Under the pieces are notes generated by a model, which saw nothing but the letters and a program-made list of their open reading frames with translations, had not been told where the DNA came from and did no database searches. DNA of 64,000 nucleotides from assembly GCF_028769735.1 (NCBI RefSeq), contig NC_088171.1:94558412-94622411 (forward strand). The letters are read 5' to 3'. How positions within the stretch are numbered: the first letter of the stretch is position 1; each line of letters starts with the position of its first letter. Position numbers and translations under genes: made by a program. Source of the stretch: Zonotrichia leucophrys gambelii (taxonomy: Eukaryota > Chordata > Aves > Passeriformes > Passerellidae). Shown here one piece after another: positions 12,601 through 25,436 of this stretch.

Positions 12601-15600
12601 ATTTTGAATGCTTTAGTTTTCTCTATTGACTTTAATTAAGCTCACCCAGGATTGCAGGCCTGTCACTTGGGGAACCTTTCCATAAAGAAAAAAGGAGTTT
12701 GCTCCCCAGGTGGGTTTTCCCAAGTTTCTCCGGCTCTTACCACAATATATGCCTGGCATCCATGACAGGGTCGTCAAAAATAATAGCTAAGGAATTCACT
12801 GTCTGTCATTCCAAAATAATTATGTATGGGGCTTTACTTGCAGTTGAGATAGGTTATATATTTCATTGAGAAAACCCATGTAGACTAAAACATATATTTA
12901 TATGTATGCTTGTAATATATGAAGGTTGAAGAGATTAACAGTCAAATAAAGAATATGGGGGAACAGAAGTCTTTATATATGCATATGAAACATGTTGAGA
13001 AAGAGGGTGGAAAGCACTGTCAATCCAAAATTTGTTAATTACTAAATGCATTAATGCTTTATTAGCCATATATCAGTAATTAATCACCTATTCTAATGTA
13101 AATTCAAGCTTACAAATGCATCATGAAAATTGTCCCTTAAATGGAAGCCAAGTTTTAAGGGTCAGCAGAATCACAGCAAAGATAGCAGCATATTCCCCTC
13201 AGCTGCATGGAAGAGTATTTTAGTGCCTCAGTATCATGCCTGTGTCTAGGCATGCAATAGTTTTTGGGTGCTTTCAAAGTCAAAATAGCGTGGTGGAAAA
13301 AAAATGAAGAGAGCTTGCAAGCAGAAGGGGAGGAGGTAGTACACTCAGTGGTATTCTTCAGGTGCACAGTTTGAATAAAAATGCAAAACAGGATGCTCCC
13401 ATTCAGTAAATATTATCATTTTTATTCACTCATTAATTAAGTTGCTTAATTGCTGCTGTCAAAAGACTCTTGAGTTTGTGACTGGGGTTGTTGCACTGTT
13501 TTGATAGTAGCTGAGGATGGAAAAAAGGCAGTATCACTCGGCTTGTTCTTTACTTGATAATAAGGAGGCACTGGTTGCAGGAGATCAGAATGAAGCTGCA
13601 GAGTTGCATGTGGAAAAAAAAGATATTTAGAGGAAAAAAGGAAGGGATCAAGTAAGTTTTATTTAATGCATCAAATATTATTTCACTGATGTGATGGATG
13701 CACTGTAACTTGTGCATTATTGTTCAATTTGTTACTCCATGAAAATAATTCTAATACAAAGTATTTCCCATGTTTTAGTCTAACTTCCCAAGAGGGTCCA
13801 GAAATGGAAAGGGACTCAAGCTGTGTTGGTCAACACAATTATAGATTTTTTTTTCCACATCTGTCTCCAAAAGATTAATGTAAGCTGGTTTAGGTACTGT
13901 CTCTTCCAGGACACCAGATTGACAAATGACCAATGCTTATAGTATATTATTCATACATTTCTGAGACAGAAGCTATTCATGCCAGGATGATGATCAGTCC
14001 CATGTCACTCAAGACATTTTTAGAATTGATACCCACTATACTGCAGACATCTCACATCTCAGCATCACACTGATGAAGTGCTGTGGACACAAAACATGAA
14101 GGTGTCTTTGCAAATGAAAATGAGACTGATACCACTGACATGGGCCAGGACCACCAATAACCATTTATTGATTCTTATTACTAAACAGACTAAGTGGAAG
14201 ACAGCTTTCAAAACAGCCTGCTGATAATGGGCTCTGAGTCAGATCATTACATGTGTATCTATACCTGTACAGAGGTCTGGAGAGGTTGTAGGTTATGCTT
14301 GTCTCAGGTTGGCACAAGAGTCACAGAAGGAAAGACTGTTGTACACAGACAACTAAGGAGAAATTGCTGATCAGAGAGAGAGTAGTGCTAGGATATGGCA
14401 CACAGCCACCAATTTTACTCTATGACTAAGAAAGAAAGGTGTAGCATATCCATCAGTTCTAAAGTCAAGCCTGCAGTTAGATCTGTACATTTACTCTCCT
14501 TTCCCTCTTTTTTAATCCTCTGTAATGAAGCACGTAATCACCTAAAGGACTTACTCTGCTCAAGAGGAAGAATTTTGCTTAGTGATGAAACTTTGCCCAG
14601 GCACAAATGGGTGTGGTCTGCTCTGTGCATTATGCAGGGACTGTCATGACAGGGTCTTTGTGTTTTTGGGTGTCTCACACTGCCTATGCTGCTGGCTGAG
14701 ATAAATTTCAGAAATAGGTTATGAAGGTCTTCAAAACTCTTTGACACATTGAGGTTTTGGCAAGACTTTCATTACATCACGAGCTGTCCAGATACACTCG
14801 TTAAAGTCTCCCTTCCTTCTGTTGATAAGACACTACAGTTTGCACTGAACTATGCAATGAGTTTAGCAATGGACACAAAAGTTCTTAAGGACAGAAGGGA
14901 ATCCAGTGCACTGTTATGAACATCTCATCTCCAAATGTGAACATAGGTTTTTCTGAGCTGAAAGGCTCTTGGTCCACAGCACCACACAGTCTTAGCTGTC
15001 TTACAGGTTCCTTGGAAAAAAAAACCAAACAGTGGCATTATTTAAATGACTTAGAGGTACTTGCTGCACTTGTTATTTTTGATTCCACCAGAATGAAGGG
15101 AAAAAGCAAAACTACTATGAAACATTCTGTTCGACACACTGGAAGGTGTGAGTAAAGAAAAGTTTTCAAACATTTCAAACCTCTGAGTTATTATTATTCT
15201 GAAAAAAAAATCATAAAATATTCCCATTCATCTTACTGGATTTTATGGGTCAGTATAGCCTCTTTAAAATCAGAAGGCCTAAGAAATGTAAGGGTGCTGA
15301 CTGATGAGCTGGGACAGCCTTACCTCGGATAAGCTGAAAAGGTTGGCAGCTCCAGCTGTCTGCTCTGCTCCTGGTGTCCAGATGTCTAAGCTGCTTGTCA
15401 ATCAGCTCCCAAACCACTGCAGTTTACAGGGCAGGCTTTGCACTGCAGCCGTCACTGGCGCTGGTTTGCCTTAAAATGCTTGATTGTAATCTCTAGCTGA
15501 ATTCAATGGATAATGACACAGGATAGAAAGAGGTACCTCTACCACCAGTCCCCATAAAGGCAGTCTGTAGTCGGCGTCCAAATGTACTTAAATGCACTCT

Positions 15601-16449
15601 GTATCTGCCATTGTGCTTTTACAAAAATAGCCAAAGCACTAAAACATGCATTTAATTGCAATACAAACTTAAAGCATTCACAAGCTGCTTTTCTGTAGAC
15701 TTTCTGCTATCAACAGCCGGAATTGGAAATTGTGGTAGTAAGAATTGTGTCTCTCACATCCTCCTTTCCTGACCCTAGCCACCTCTGCCAGCCTGCAATG
15801 ACAGTGTTGGAGCACCTCACCATCTTGATAGTCTGGGACACAGAATGCTGTCACTCATGCCACGCTCTCTATACCTCCTGTCCCTGTTTGTGAATACAGC
15901 AGTGAACCCAAACCAAGGAGTTTAAGTGTAAAGCAATGTAAGTTTAGTCTCTTCTTCTCTGATGTAAACAAATACCTTTGCTTCACCTTTCCCTTGGCCT
16001 TCCTGATATCTCTTGTCACACTATCTTTTCCTTCTCTTCTGTCTGCTACTTCCTTCATCTAACGTGGGAGGCAGAAGCTACTAGAGTCACTGTGAAAGGA
16101 CACTGATTTTCAGAAGAAAAAATTGCATCTTACTCTTCCCAGTAGAGTTTCTCAGGTGTATTCTGAGGCTTATTTAGGCTTCTCTTTGTCTCCAGTGACC
16201 AGTGGTTAAATTATGCTCTGATAAAAGGAAAAATGAGCCGAAAGAAGGGACCTAAATTTAACTACAAGGGAAAGCAGGTGATGTAAGTTCTTGATATAAG
16301 TTCTCAAACAGCCACCTGGACCTGAGTAACTCCTTAAGTAATTCCCTGATATAGCAGTGGTAGGCTCTGCCTAGAGACAGTGTAATAAATTTCCGGAGCA
16401 CGTTATTCCCGGAGGACCCAGCAGGCGAGCACACTGAAAGCTACCTTGG

Positions 16450-16466
16450 AAAAAAAAAAAAAAAAA
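16450..16466 (+). repeat. Poly(A) tract
   Basis: An uninterrupted A run followed by GAAG and a further A run. No target-site duplication or upstream retrocopy is recognised, so it is called only as a homopolymer. Confidence 0.8.
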
Positions 16467-16979
16467 GAAGTTTAAAAAAAAAGTACAGAAAAGCACAAAG
16501 GTTCAGCTGCTGTCCTTGTGCTTCTATTTTCTTACTGTTTCCCCCAGCACAACATAGTCAGACCAGATGATTCAGAAACAAGAACTGACACCTTCTGCAT
16601 CCTTTGTCACACAACTCCGAGATGTCAGCACAAGCCCCCAGCCTGGCGAGGGCTTCCAGAGCCATCAAGCAAAAGTGACTGCTCACTCCTCCAAAACAAG
16701 AGGGGACATCCCCATCTGACACCAGTCAAAGTTCCAGAGTGACTCCACAGTTTTCCTTTCGTTTGTGCATCCAGGGGTAATCTGAGAGTGGCAGTGGGGT
16801 CTTGCAAGGGAGAGACCCTGGCTGGGTCTGGAGGGTCCAGACCAGGAGGAGATTAAATTGTTAAGAGGTGGCTGCACCCTCCAGCACGGGACAAAACTGC
16901 TGCCAAGGTTCAGCAGCCAAGCCCACTTCGGCTTGATGCAGAATGCCAGAGAAGCCGGCGATGATGCTGCCTGTGGGGC

Positions 16980-17530
16980 TGGGCTCAGCCATCCCCCATT
17001 CCCGGTGTCCCGGGGAATGAGGCAGAGGTGGGTTGGGAGGCCGCTGGGCCCCGCGGAGCCCCGGTTCGCGCCTTGGTGCATGTGTGGGAGTTGAAGAGGG
17101 GGTCAGGGGGTGAGGGAGAGTTCATCCCCGCGCTGAGCGATGGGCCTGCCCGCACGGGAGGGGGACGTCCCCGGCCTCCGAGAAGAGTCACTGGAGGTTC
17201 ATCCCGCCGGGGAGGAATTCTTCCCAGCAGTAGCCGTCCTGCTGATGGATCGCCCCCGCACGGGGCTGGCGGCCTGCGCGCCCTCCGGCAGCCGCGGCCG
17301 CCACCCGCCATGGCCGTGACGGGCCCGAGAGGAACGAGCCCCTCAGAGGGACCGGGCCCGGCATGGGGGAGCCCGGGGCGACAGCGCCCGCCCGCTGCCT
17401 CACCCAGCCCAGCTCTCCGGGGGCAAGGGGCGGTGCTGGAGCTGTGTGGCTTCCCCGGGAAAGCCCCGCAAAGCTGGCACGCTCCCCGCTCCACCTGTTG
17501 CTGAAGGGAGCGCGGTGAGTGGCCGAGGGA
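16980..17530 (+). promoter_or_regulatory. CpG island, candidate promoter/first exon
   Basis: A block of strongly raised GC and CpG content sits in otherwise AT-rich DNA, with GC-box-like GGGGCGG runs and many CpG steps (GCGGCCGCC, CCCGCGCTGAGCG). CpG islands commonly mark promoters with a first exon. At 17515 the sequence GCG/GTGAGT is a near-consensus 5' splice site at the downstream edge, which fits a plus-strand first exon ending at 17514. Frames of 158 codons (plus, 17028-17504) and 187 codons (minus, 16985-17548) are Pro/Gly/Arg/Ala-rich and look like products of composition. No TATA box is evident, as is usual for such islands. The downstream gene, coding or lncRNA, is not recognisable in this window. 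Confidence 0.55.
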
Positions 17531-19192
17531 GGTTTTCTCTTTGGTCACTCAAAAAGGCAGCTGAAGGTCTTTTCGCACAGACATGGATCACAAAGCCCTG
17601 GTATGTGACACCAGTCCTGGCTGCACCGGGCTGGGATCATGCTCCAGATGTAGGAAGACTGGAGTGCCCATCTAGGACCATGAGTATCCCAAAAATGATG
17701 ACAGCTTTCAAGCTTTCTTGTGGAGCAGGCAAAAAACATGATTGCAACTCAAGCGATGGTTTTGCAGCAGATTTTAGCAGCAACAAGAATTTTCTGTTTA
17801 ATGGGGATTCAGAACAAATACTTTGAAAATTTTTAAATATATATATTTTATTATATGTTTTTATGAAGAAGTAGTGAGAAATGGAAGTGATTATTTTATC
17901 TTCCAATTGAACCATGGTGGATCAAAGCAAGAAAGTATGTATCTCAAAACTGACACATCCCTAAAAATTTCATGATTGTTGCTATTTGATGTGACACGTC
18001 ACAGAATTTTATGTCAAGCTGAAGAAAATGTGACAATTTATATGTAGTTTTTTCAGACACAGAGTTTAAGTGCAATATTGAGAAGTGTATCTGCAGGGTT
18101 TTAAAACTCTGCTTCTTCCCAGACTTTAGAAAAGCAACCCCATATGCTTTAAACTTCTGCACTCCATTAATTAAAGACAGAGCTTAAAAGTAATACTAAA
18201 AATAATTGGCTGGATTAGAAAAGACTGTGGGTGAGCTGAGAAGTTACCATTGCACAAATATTAATAAATCACTCTTCCTGTAATTAGCAGAAAAATTAAA
18301 AAAAAGAGTGCAATGTGGTAAGCTAGTAGTCGTTTGCGAAAGTATGTTGGCTAGAGCCTGTCATCCCTCTCCCTTTCCACACATGGCCTTTCAAACCAAG
18401 ATACAGCTGCTGATGCCATTCATAAATAAGAGACCGGCAAGGGCAAAACAGGATTTTCAAAAGGTCGGTAGAAAAAGAGGAAATAAGCCAAATGACCAAG
18501 ACTGTTAATAAGTGATTAATATTATGCTATTGTTACCAGAAATGGAACAGCTCAGCCTCACAGTCTGTATACCAGTTCTTGAAAGGTGCAATTTTCCAAT
18601 GATGTTAGGCAGTGTAGCAGAATGCTAAGCACCCCTCGTTCTTTGCTCAGCACTTTCCTAGATGTAGCTCATGTGGAAAGAAAGAATCATAAAGAGCTCT
18701 AAGCCTTCCCCTAATGTTGGGAGAAATCCAGCATTTGAAGGCTTCCAAAATAAAGTCAATAAATAAGAGCAATGTTTTGTAGAACAAAAATAATCTCGTT
18801 TAAGAGCATCAGTAAGAACGCTATCTAATTGTTTTGCTTTGGCAAGCAAAGAAAATAGCTATATAGTTTTCTTGCTTGAGCACACACAAGTAATCCAAGG
18901 TGCAAAATAATCACAGCCTCCCTGATTCAACAGATTTCCCAGAGGTAGATTCTGACGTACAGTGCTCCTGGATGGTTTGTGCACCTTCCCTTGGCTTATG
19001 AGCATTCTGCTTTCTGGATATCTCTCTTTTAGGCTCAAGAGCTCGCCTTCCTGTTTCCAGCAACATCTCCTCCTGCCTCTAGACTGCCTCCTGTGTCTTT
19101 TGTATATGCTGAAGGTTCTTCTCAGTTTTTCTAAATAACCTCTGCTCTTCTATTTTACTATCAGGGAAGCTCCCTGATAAAAAGCTCCCCAA

Positions 19193-19263
19193 AAAACTAA
19201 AATCCAAAACAACCAAAAACAAAACAAAAAACCACACACACACAACAACACAAAAAAATAAAA
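19193..19263 (+). repeat. A/C-rich simple sequence
   Basis: A run of AAAAC-, AACC-, CACACA- and CAACA-type units, ending in an A-rich segment. It is low-complexity DNA. Confidence 0.7.
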
Positions 19264-19735
19264 GAAGAAAGAAGGAGTACTTCAAAGCATTCAAGCATTT
19301 AAAAAGTTCACATATTCATTCTAGGTATCTCCTGGTGTTTTTTGGCTCTTAAGTCACAATATTATGAAATTCTGCCACCCTATATCTCTGCCCTTTGGCA
19401 CACACAAGTTCCATTGACTTCAAAGGGAGCTGTGCATGCACAACAGTGACATGTAAAGTCTCCTCAATCCTTTAATCTTCCAAGAATTTAGTATTTATTA
19501 CTACCTCAAAATAAAAGTCTTTTCTTTTCCTTAAGAGTAATCTAAGAATATTGACCATCTCCCCAGCAAAGCACTTAGGCACATGGTAAAGCTTAGGCAA
19601 GGGAATGGTTATATTCACGTACTATAAGTGCATTTTTAGGTCAGTAGCACTGCTTAAATGTTTGAGGCTGGGCATGTGTTAACCACTGACAAATTGGGAC
19701 CGTAGGAGAGAAATTCCTTCACCAAAGTAACCAGA

Positions 19736-20212
19736 TCACAGGGAGGATAACTCCTTCTTCACCCTCAAATCCCAAAAACCTAGGGTAATAATGGCCAGCA
19801 TTTCTAACATTTTATTCTGCTTCTGAATGTGTTGGGTTTGTGCATTCCAGAGAACAGAGGCAAACTGAGTCGGCTCTGTGCCCTTCCCAGGGAGGAGGAG
19901 TGAAGGGTTACAGGGATGATCCCACCATGGGCTCGGCCTGCACCTGCACAGTGCCCTCCTGTTCCACAGAGGCAACCTGAGGCAACACCACAGCTCATCT
20001 TCCACCAGATTTACAAGGCCAACCCACTTCACAATGTCATCAATGTCAAAAATTCCATGGACTTTAGTTGCATTCTTAGGGTAGAAGAGTTTTATTTGGA
20101 GTAGCCCCTCAATTTCACACTTGTTTTTACAGAACATATTACACTCTTGATATTCCGTAGCTGCCACAATTATTATTCTTACACACTCTGCAGTTTTTAT
20201 TAGCACCACCAA
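19736..20212 (-). other. Unexplained 158-codon open frame
   Basis: A minus-strand frame stays open for 158 codons, from a TTG rather than an ATG. I do not recognise any domain. The first half contains an acidic/aliphatic stretch (FDIDDIVKW) and the second half is Cys/Trp/Pro-rich, so the composition changes midway. It could be a pseudogene remnant or chance; nothing around it supports a gene. Confidence 0.1.
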
Positions 20213-23200
20213 ACACTGAGAACCAGATAAATACTAATATGTACTAGAAGTGATGCAAGAAAAGAGGGTGAGCTTTTGGGGCTGGGGAGTTTTTCTATCC
20301 ACAGAGCATTTTTTTGCAGCAGAGAAAGAACAAAGAGAAATGATGCTGTTTATTTTGATGGTTCTGAGAAGCTAACATTCACCCCGCTCATCCCAGGAGC
20401 AAACAGCTGGCAAACAGCTGACAACATAGATATCAGTCAACTCCCACATAACTCACAATATAATACAAAAAAATATAGGTAATAATGATATGATATGACA
20501 GAATGCATCTTTGATTGTGTGTGTTAAAAAAAAAATCTTGCAGTATATAGAAAAGATTCTAAGAAGTCTTCCTTTCTTTTTGCCTCTTGCTTTCCTTCTT
20601 TGTAACATGGTTGCATATTTGTGATTTTTCTGTAAATTATGGTTTCTATTTGAAACATTTTTCTTTAATTTCCATATTCCCAAAAAGTCATTTTACAATT
20701 TATGTGGTCAAATCCCCCCTAATGTGATTTGATGGCACATAAATAGTCATACGACTTTTTATGTTGTCTATTGCTTATGTAGAGTTTCCAGAAACCCTAT
20801 ATTATAGCCTTGTATTAAACCCTGATAATTTTCAGGGGTCATCACTAAAATATATGGCTGGAAGACTGCTATTGTGATGCTGTTGTCAGCCAAAAACCTT
20901 GCCTTCAAATATGTGCCTCAACCATAGTATAACATAAATCAAAATATGTGTCTGCCTAGCCATATATCTGTTCTGTGACTTTAAATATTTTTATAATCCT
21001 GGGTGCAGGACAGAACACTGGGGACTTCCTATAACCAATGTTGGAAACAAGTAAATGTTGAAAAAAAGAAATTATTATAAATGTCTAAATGTTAAAATTC
21101 TATAGCAAAAATGAGCTTTCCTGTACATTTTTAATACGAGTCCAATCTTATTTTACATGGTAAACCCCATGCTACTGTGTGTAACTGTCTATCTCAGCCA
21201 CTTATTTATTGACCCTTGAACAAAGCACTTGATAACTCTTTTACCCTTTTCTATACACTTACCTATGCCCCACCCTCCTTCCCCCAAAAATACAAGAATC
21301 TCTGCAGTGGTATATGATCACCTTTCTGGGATGATTAAGCTAGCAGATACCAGCTGACAGATGATGCCAAGTGGCACTCATGTTTGGGTGGAGGTGTTGG
21401 TTTTAAGGGTCACCATACATAGGGTGCATAGATCTGGTATTTTGGAACAGAATCACATCCTGGTTCAAAGACAAACACTAAACCTATCCATAGCTAATGT
21501 GTTCCAATAGGAGATTTTAAGATATGAAGACTTTTCCCTTTTTGCATTTCCAAGTCTCCCATCATCTCAGAGTATGAACACCAGACAGCTCTGACCCTTC
21601 CTGGAATATGGTTGTCTCTTCATTTTATTTCAGGCATTCCTGGACATCACAGTGTGGTCATTTCACAAGTGTGAAATACACTCTTCTTCTAGTGCAGAAA
21701 TTAGGGGGTGAATGTGAACCTAAGGGAGCAAATGTGAACTGTTCATATGCAAGGAGTGTTCTGTGTGAGTGTGAGCCCCTCTCACTCACAGGTACCAACA
21801 GACCAGGGCTCTGTTCTGCCCTGTGCTTGCTGCCCAAGGCCTAAGGTGCTTTTGGCGCAAAACATTATCCATTGCCATGCTCCTTCAGCAAGGTGATTAC
21901 AGAATATATGGAAAATTCCAGAGGACAGTGGCCTCCATCACAGCAGCAGTGAAGCTGTTTATGTCTAAAGCCAAATTTTGCAAAGCAAAATATAAGTTTA
22001 ATATACTTTGCAAAGCAAAGTATAAAGTGTGCATCCTCTTCACACCACCAATTCTATCAAATCTGATCAAGCTAACTGTAGGAGTTAGGAATACAAATGC
22101 AGGATCAGGACTATAGCAAGTGAAACCCTCAGAGATGAAAGTGCGACATAGTTTGAAAATAGTACTTCTATTAATAATAAATGTTCTCAATTTATACCAG
22201 ATTTTGTAATGTTTCTGGGTACACAGTGTTCCTCTGTTATTGTTGTCCCAGATGCTCTCCTTTCTGACTGATTTGGTTCCCTTTCACAAATGAGCACCCC
22301 CTACTCACCCTGGGGAAGGCACTTGAGGGAAAAGGGCAGTTAAAATTACAAAACCAGAGAACTGACTGTAATAAAGTGCAGGGAAATTCCATGCAAATGT
22401 GGCCCTTAATTTCTTAGGCCTCTGCAACTTATCAGTACCTTTCAACAGGGCTAATGTCAGGTACTGTACAGCATTCCTTATTTTCAGAAAGCTGTTTCCT
22501 AAGGTCCAGATGATGTTATAAGTGGTATAACATGACTCAAAGTAGTTTTGCCAGATGTGATATCCCCTGTTGCAGCCTCAAATAGACTGAGAATGAGGAA
22601 TGCATGCTCCATTAATTTCCATTGGAGTGAAGAATGCATTACTCCTTTGCCATTCCCATACTAAGAAATCTTCACATAGTCACAGCTTTATTTTCTTTAT
22701 CCAGGAAACCATATATTCCAGCATTATCCTGTATTTGCTTTTGGAGGATGTTCACTGACTTTCCCTTTGTCACTTCTGCAACACATATGCGTAGTCCTGT
22801 CTACACACACCGACACAAATTATGTCCTCGGGGGAATTTCTACAATGACCTGTTACTTTCAGTATTTCATAGCTGTTTTTCTCCTTCCAGTGATTAAACC
22901 CACAAATTTAGTTAATGTACAGAGCAGGTTTCATGCATAAATCTAGTCCCCATAATTGCTTTTAAAATGCTGGAACCACTTTCAGATTCTGTCATCCATT
23001 TCTTAGGTGGTGGCCTCCTTCTTTCCTGCATTCAGTGAATCAAAATTTACATGACTATTTCCCACCAGACACTTGTGTAAGGTGGATCACTTCTTTGTGT
23101 GGTCTTTTAAAATAAATAAATAAAGCATTTTTGATGGATTAGTGAAAAAAAAAAAGACACAAATATAAATAAAAAGGAATTACTAGGAAAGCTCCTGAAA

Positions 23201-24705
23201 GATGGTAACTACTGAACATGTTAATAGAGGAAGAAACTCATGACCTGCCTCTTTCATATTGTTAGACTGGTTTCATATTGTTAGACAAATCGTTCACCTC
23301 ACACCACCATTCTGAAGAGTTGCTTTATTATTAAAAGTGTCAGTAACTTGGCCTTTTCTGAATTAACTCATCTTCACCTCTAAATGACAAGAAGAAGGGA
23401 TATGTATCTTTTTAGCCAGTCAGCAGAACTATGCTAAGTCACACTTTGCTACTCCCCAAGCTCCACTATTCACAGACAGAAAAGGGTGTTCTTTCATAGT
23501 AAAGTTTAAAACTACCCTGATAGTATTGTAATCGATGTTACCATGTTATTACATATACCATGTTACTAATAGATACTACAATTTCACTGAGATTATAAAT
23601 ATCTATTAAAAATGCTTGTGTGCATACTGGAGATGTGGTTTAGGTGAAACCAAGTTGCTTGTACTGAGAAGTAGCAAGTACAGTCTGCTTTCAATTTTCA
23701 TAATTTCTAAAATTTTCTTTGCTTGACAGCTCAGGATCAGTAGCTTCCCCTGGATTCCCTAATCCTTGCTACACATGGGGGAAATTTTGACCATATTTAT
23801 GCCAGACTTTGCCAGAGATGTTATTCATTTTCAATACTCAGTGGCTGAATCTTTGTTTAAGTGAGTTTGAAACATATCTAGTGGTTCTCACAAGAAGAAT
23901 ATAAAGTGCACCTAGAGAGGTTAACTCGCAGTTCATCTCAGGTACCCACTTCCGTCATAAAAATGTATTAGCAGAAAGCTGGAAATGCAGCCCAGATCTT
24001 CAGCTGATGTAAGCTGATATACTTCCGCCAATTTCATAAACTATGATGGGTTATTTCAGAGGAGGATCTGTCACAATTCATCACTGCTTTGAAAATTGTA
24101 TGGGGTGATAATCACAGAGAATATTGCTACATGTCTGACATATTGCACAAATATTGCTCAAATGTGGTGTGTTGTTTTTTCTTATGTAGCAAGTCACTTT
24201 GCTGTGCATGAACAATACTAAAATTAGCCTGATGCTAGTAATTTCCTGATTGCTAAACTAATCTCATAGGCTGAAACCTGAGAGCGGCAGAAACAGGTAA
24301 AAAGCTCTCAGGTTCAAAAAAAGGAAAAACCAAACCCTTAAAATATAATGAAACTCTCCTAAAGCACAGATAGAGAGCTGAGCTCAATTTCATGAAGATT
24401 GCTTAGTGCCTTACAACATGACTGAAATGTTACCAGCATAACCAAATTTCCAAGTGTCTCCTGACAAATATTTCAGACAAAGAGGCAGCAGAAGGTGGCC
24501 ATCCTCCCCACCGTGAGGCACCCATGCCCTGAGACCCAAGACCCAAGGCTGCTCATCAGACTCCTTTCTTATGAGTGCAACCTGGCAGTTCTCTAGGGCT
24601 TGCTCGCATTTCAGGTGTGTTTTGAAAGCAGTGAGTAGTCTGGATGCCCAGCCCAAACATGTGACAAGTGTAATGAAACCTTCCTTGCAGGATTTCTCAA
24701 CCAGA

Positions 24706-25436
24706 CTAAGGGCAAAAGGAGTGTGGAAGTCTACATAATGGAAATTGTCCTTTGGAAATCTTCAATGTTCTCTCTACTGCAGTTGGAGTCTTTCCTATTG
24801 CTGCCCTTGCTTGCCTTCTTATTTGGCTTCTGCTGCTCCAATCTCTTCCCAGACAGGGACATTGTGATATGTTTATCAATGTAAACATGGGCTTCTGTTG
24901 TCCACATCTTCCTATACTTCCAGTGGCATCAGCATAGGCACTTCTTTTGCCCTTTCCTGTTCTATTCATGATCATGAACAGTGGCAGAATCACAGTCATG
25001 GCTTGCACCCTCCTCCTAGGATATCCCATGACCGTTTTGCTCATTGTCTCAATTCTGCCTGTTCTCATTTGCTGCTGTTGATTGCCCACCCTATGCTAAC
25101 TTTGCCACTGCTGCAACACTCACTGATGCCACATTTGAAAGTGCACCACACACATAACTGTACAACAGAAGGACGGGCTGCCATCAGAGCACAGTTGTCA
25201 CCATCCACATTAGCCTTGCATGGCTGAAATGGAGCAACATTGGCAGTGAAGCTGCAGTTCAAAACTCTCATTAGTTTGTCTATGAAAAACACATTAGACC
25301 CTTTGCTGTTGCATTTTCCTTGACAGAGAATACGTACTAACTCACAGAGAGCCTGCACCCTCAAGTTTCTAACTACTATATCTAAAGAGGAAGGATGCAG
25401 ATCCAGGGGCAGGGGAAATGTTCCTTGCTTCACCAC
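24706..25436 (-). other. Two overlapping open frames, possible degraded gene
   Basis: Two minus-strand frames (25436-25065, 123 codons; 25089-24706, 127 codons) overlap by about 25 bp in different registers, so together about 730 bp are almost stop-free on one strand. That pattern suits a frameshifted old coding sequence such as a processed pseudogene or transposon fragment. A plus-strand frame (24898-25227) covers the same DNA, which weakens the case. I see no recognisable domain, and the family is unknown. Confidence 0.15.

Larger units (their letters stand above)
7228..16448. other. Non-coding DNA, no gene seen
   Basis: No convincing exon, tRNA or rRNA. Frames up to 132 codons around 7120-7518 lie in the CG/CA-rich stretch and resemble nothing known. 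The region holds an (AAC)n tract near 9610-9626 and several AT-rich, homeodomain-site-like segments (about 8930-9060 and 10110-10260). These could be conserved non-coding elements, but that cannot be judged from one sequence. Confidence 0.55.
17531..24705. other. AT-rich DNA, no gene seen
   Basis: No recognisable gene. The region includes an A/C-rich simple stretch at 19193-19263, a weak minus-strand open frame at 19736-20212 (listed separately), and a local near-repeat around 21978-22026 in which CTTTGCAAAGCAAAGTATAA resembles the segment just before it. A tandem TTTCATATTGTTAGAC pair lies at about 23251-23286. Confidence 0.55.

Noticed and set aside
16985..17548. 187-codon minus-strand and 158-codon plus-strand frames in the CpG island as genes.
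   Set aside because: GC-rich DNA is poor in stop codons. Both strands are open over the same DNA and the proteins are low-complexity.
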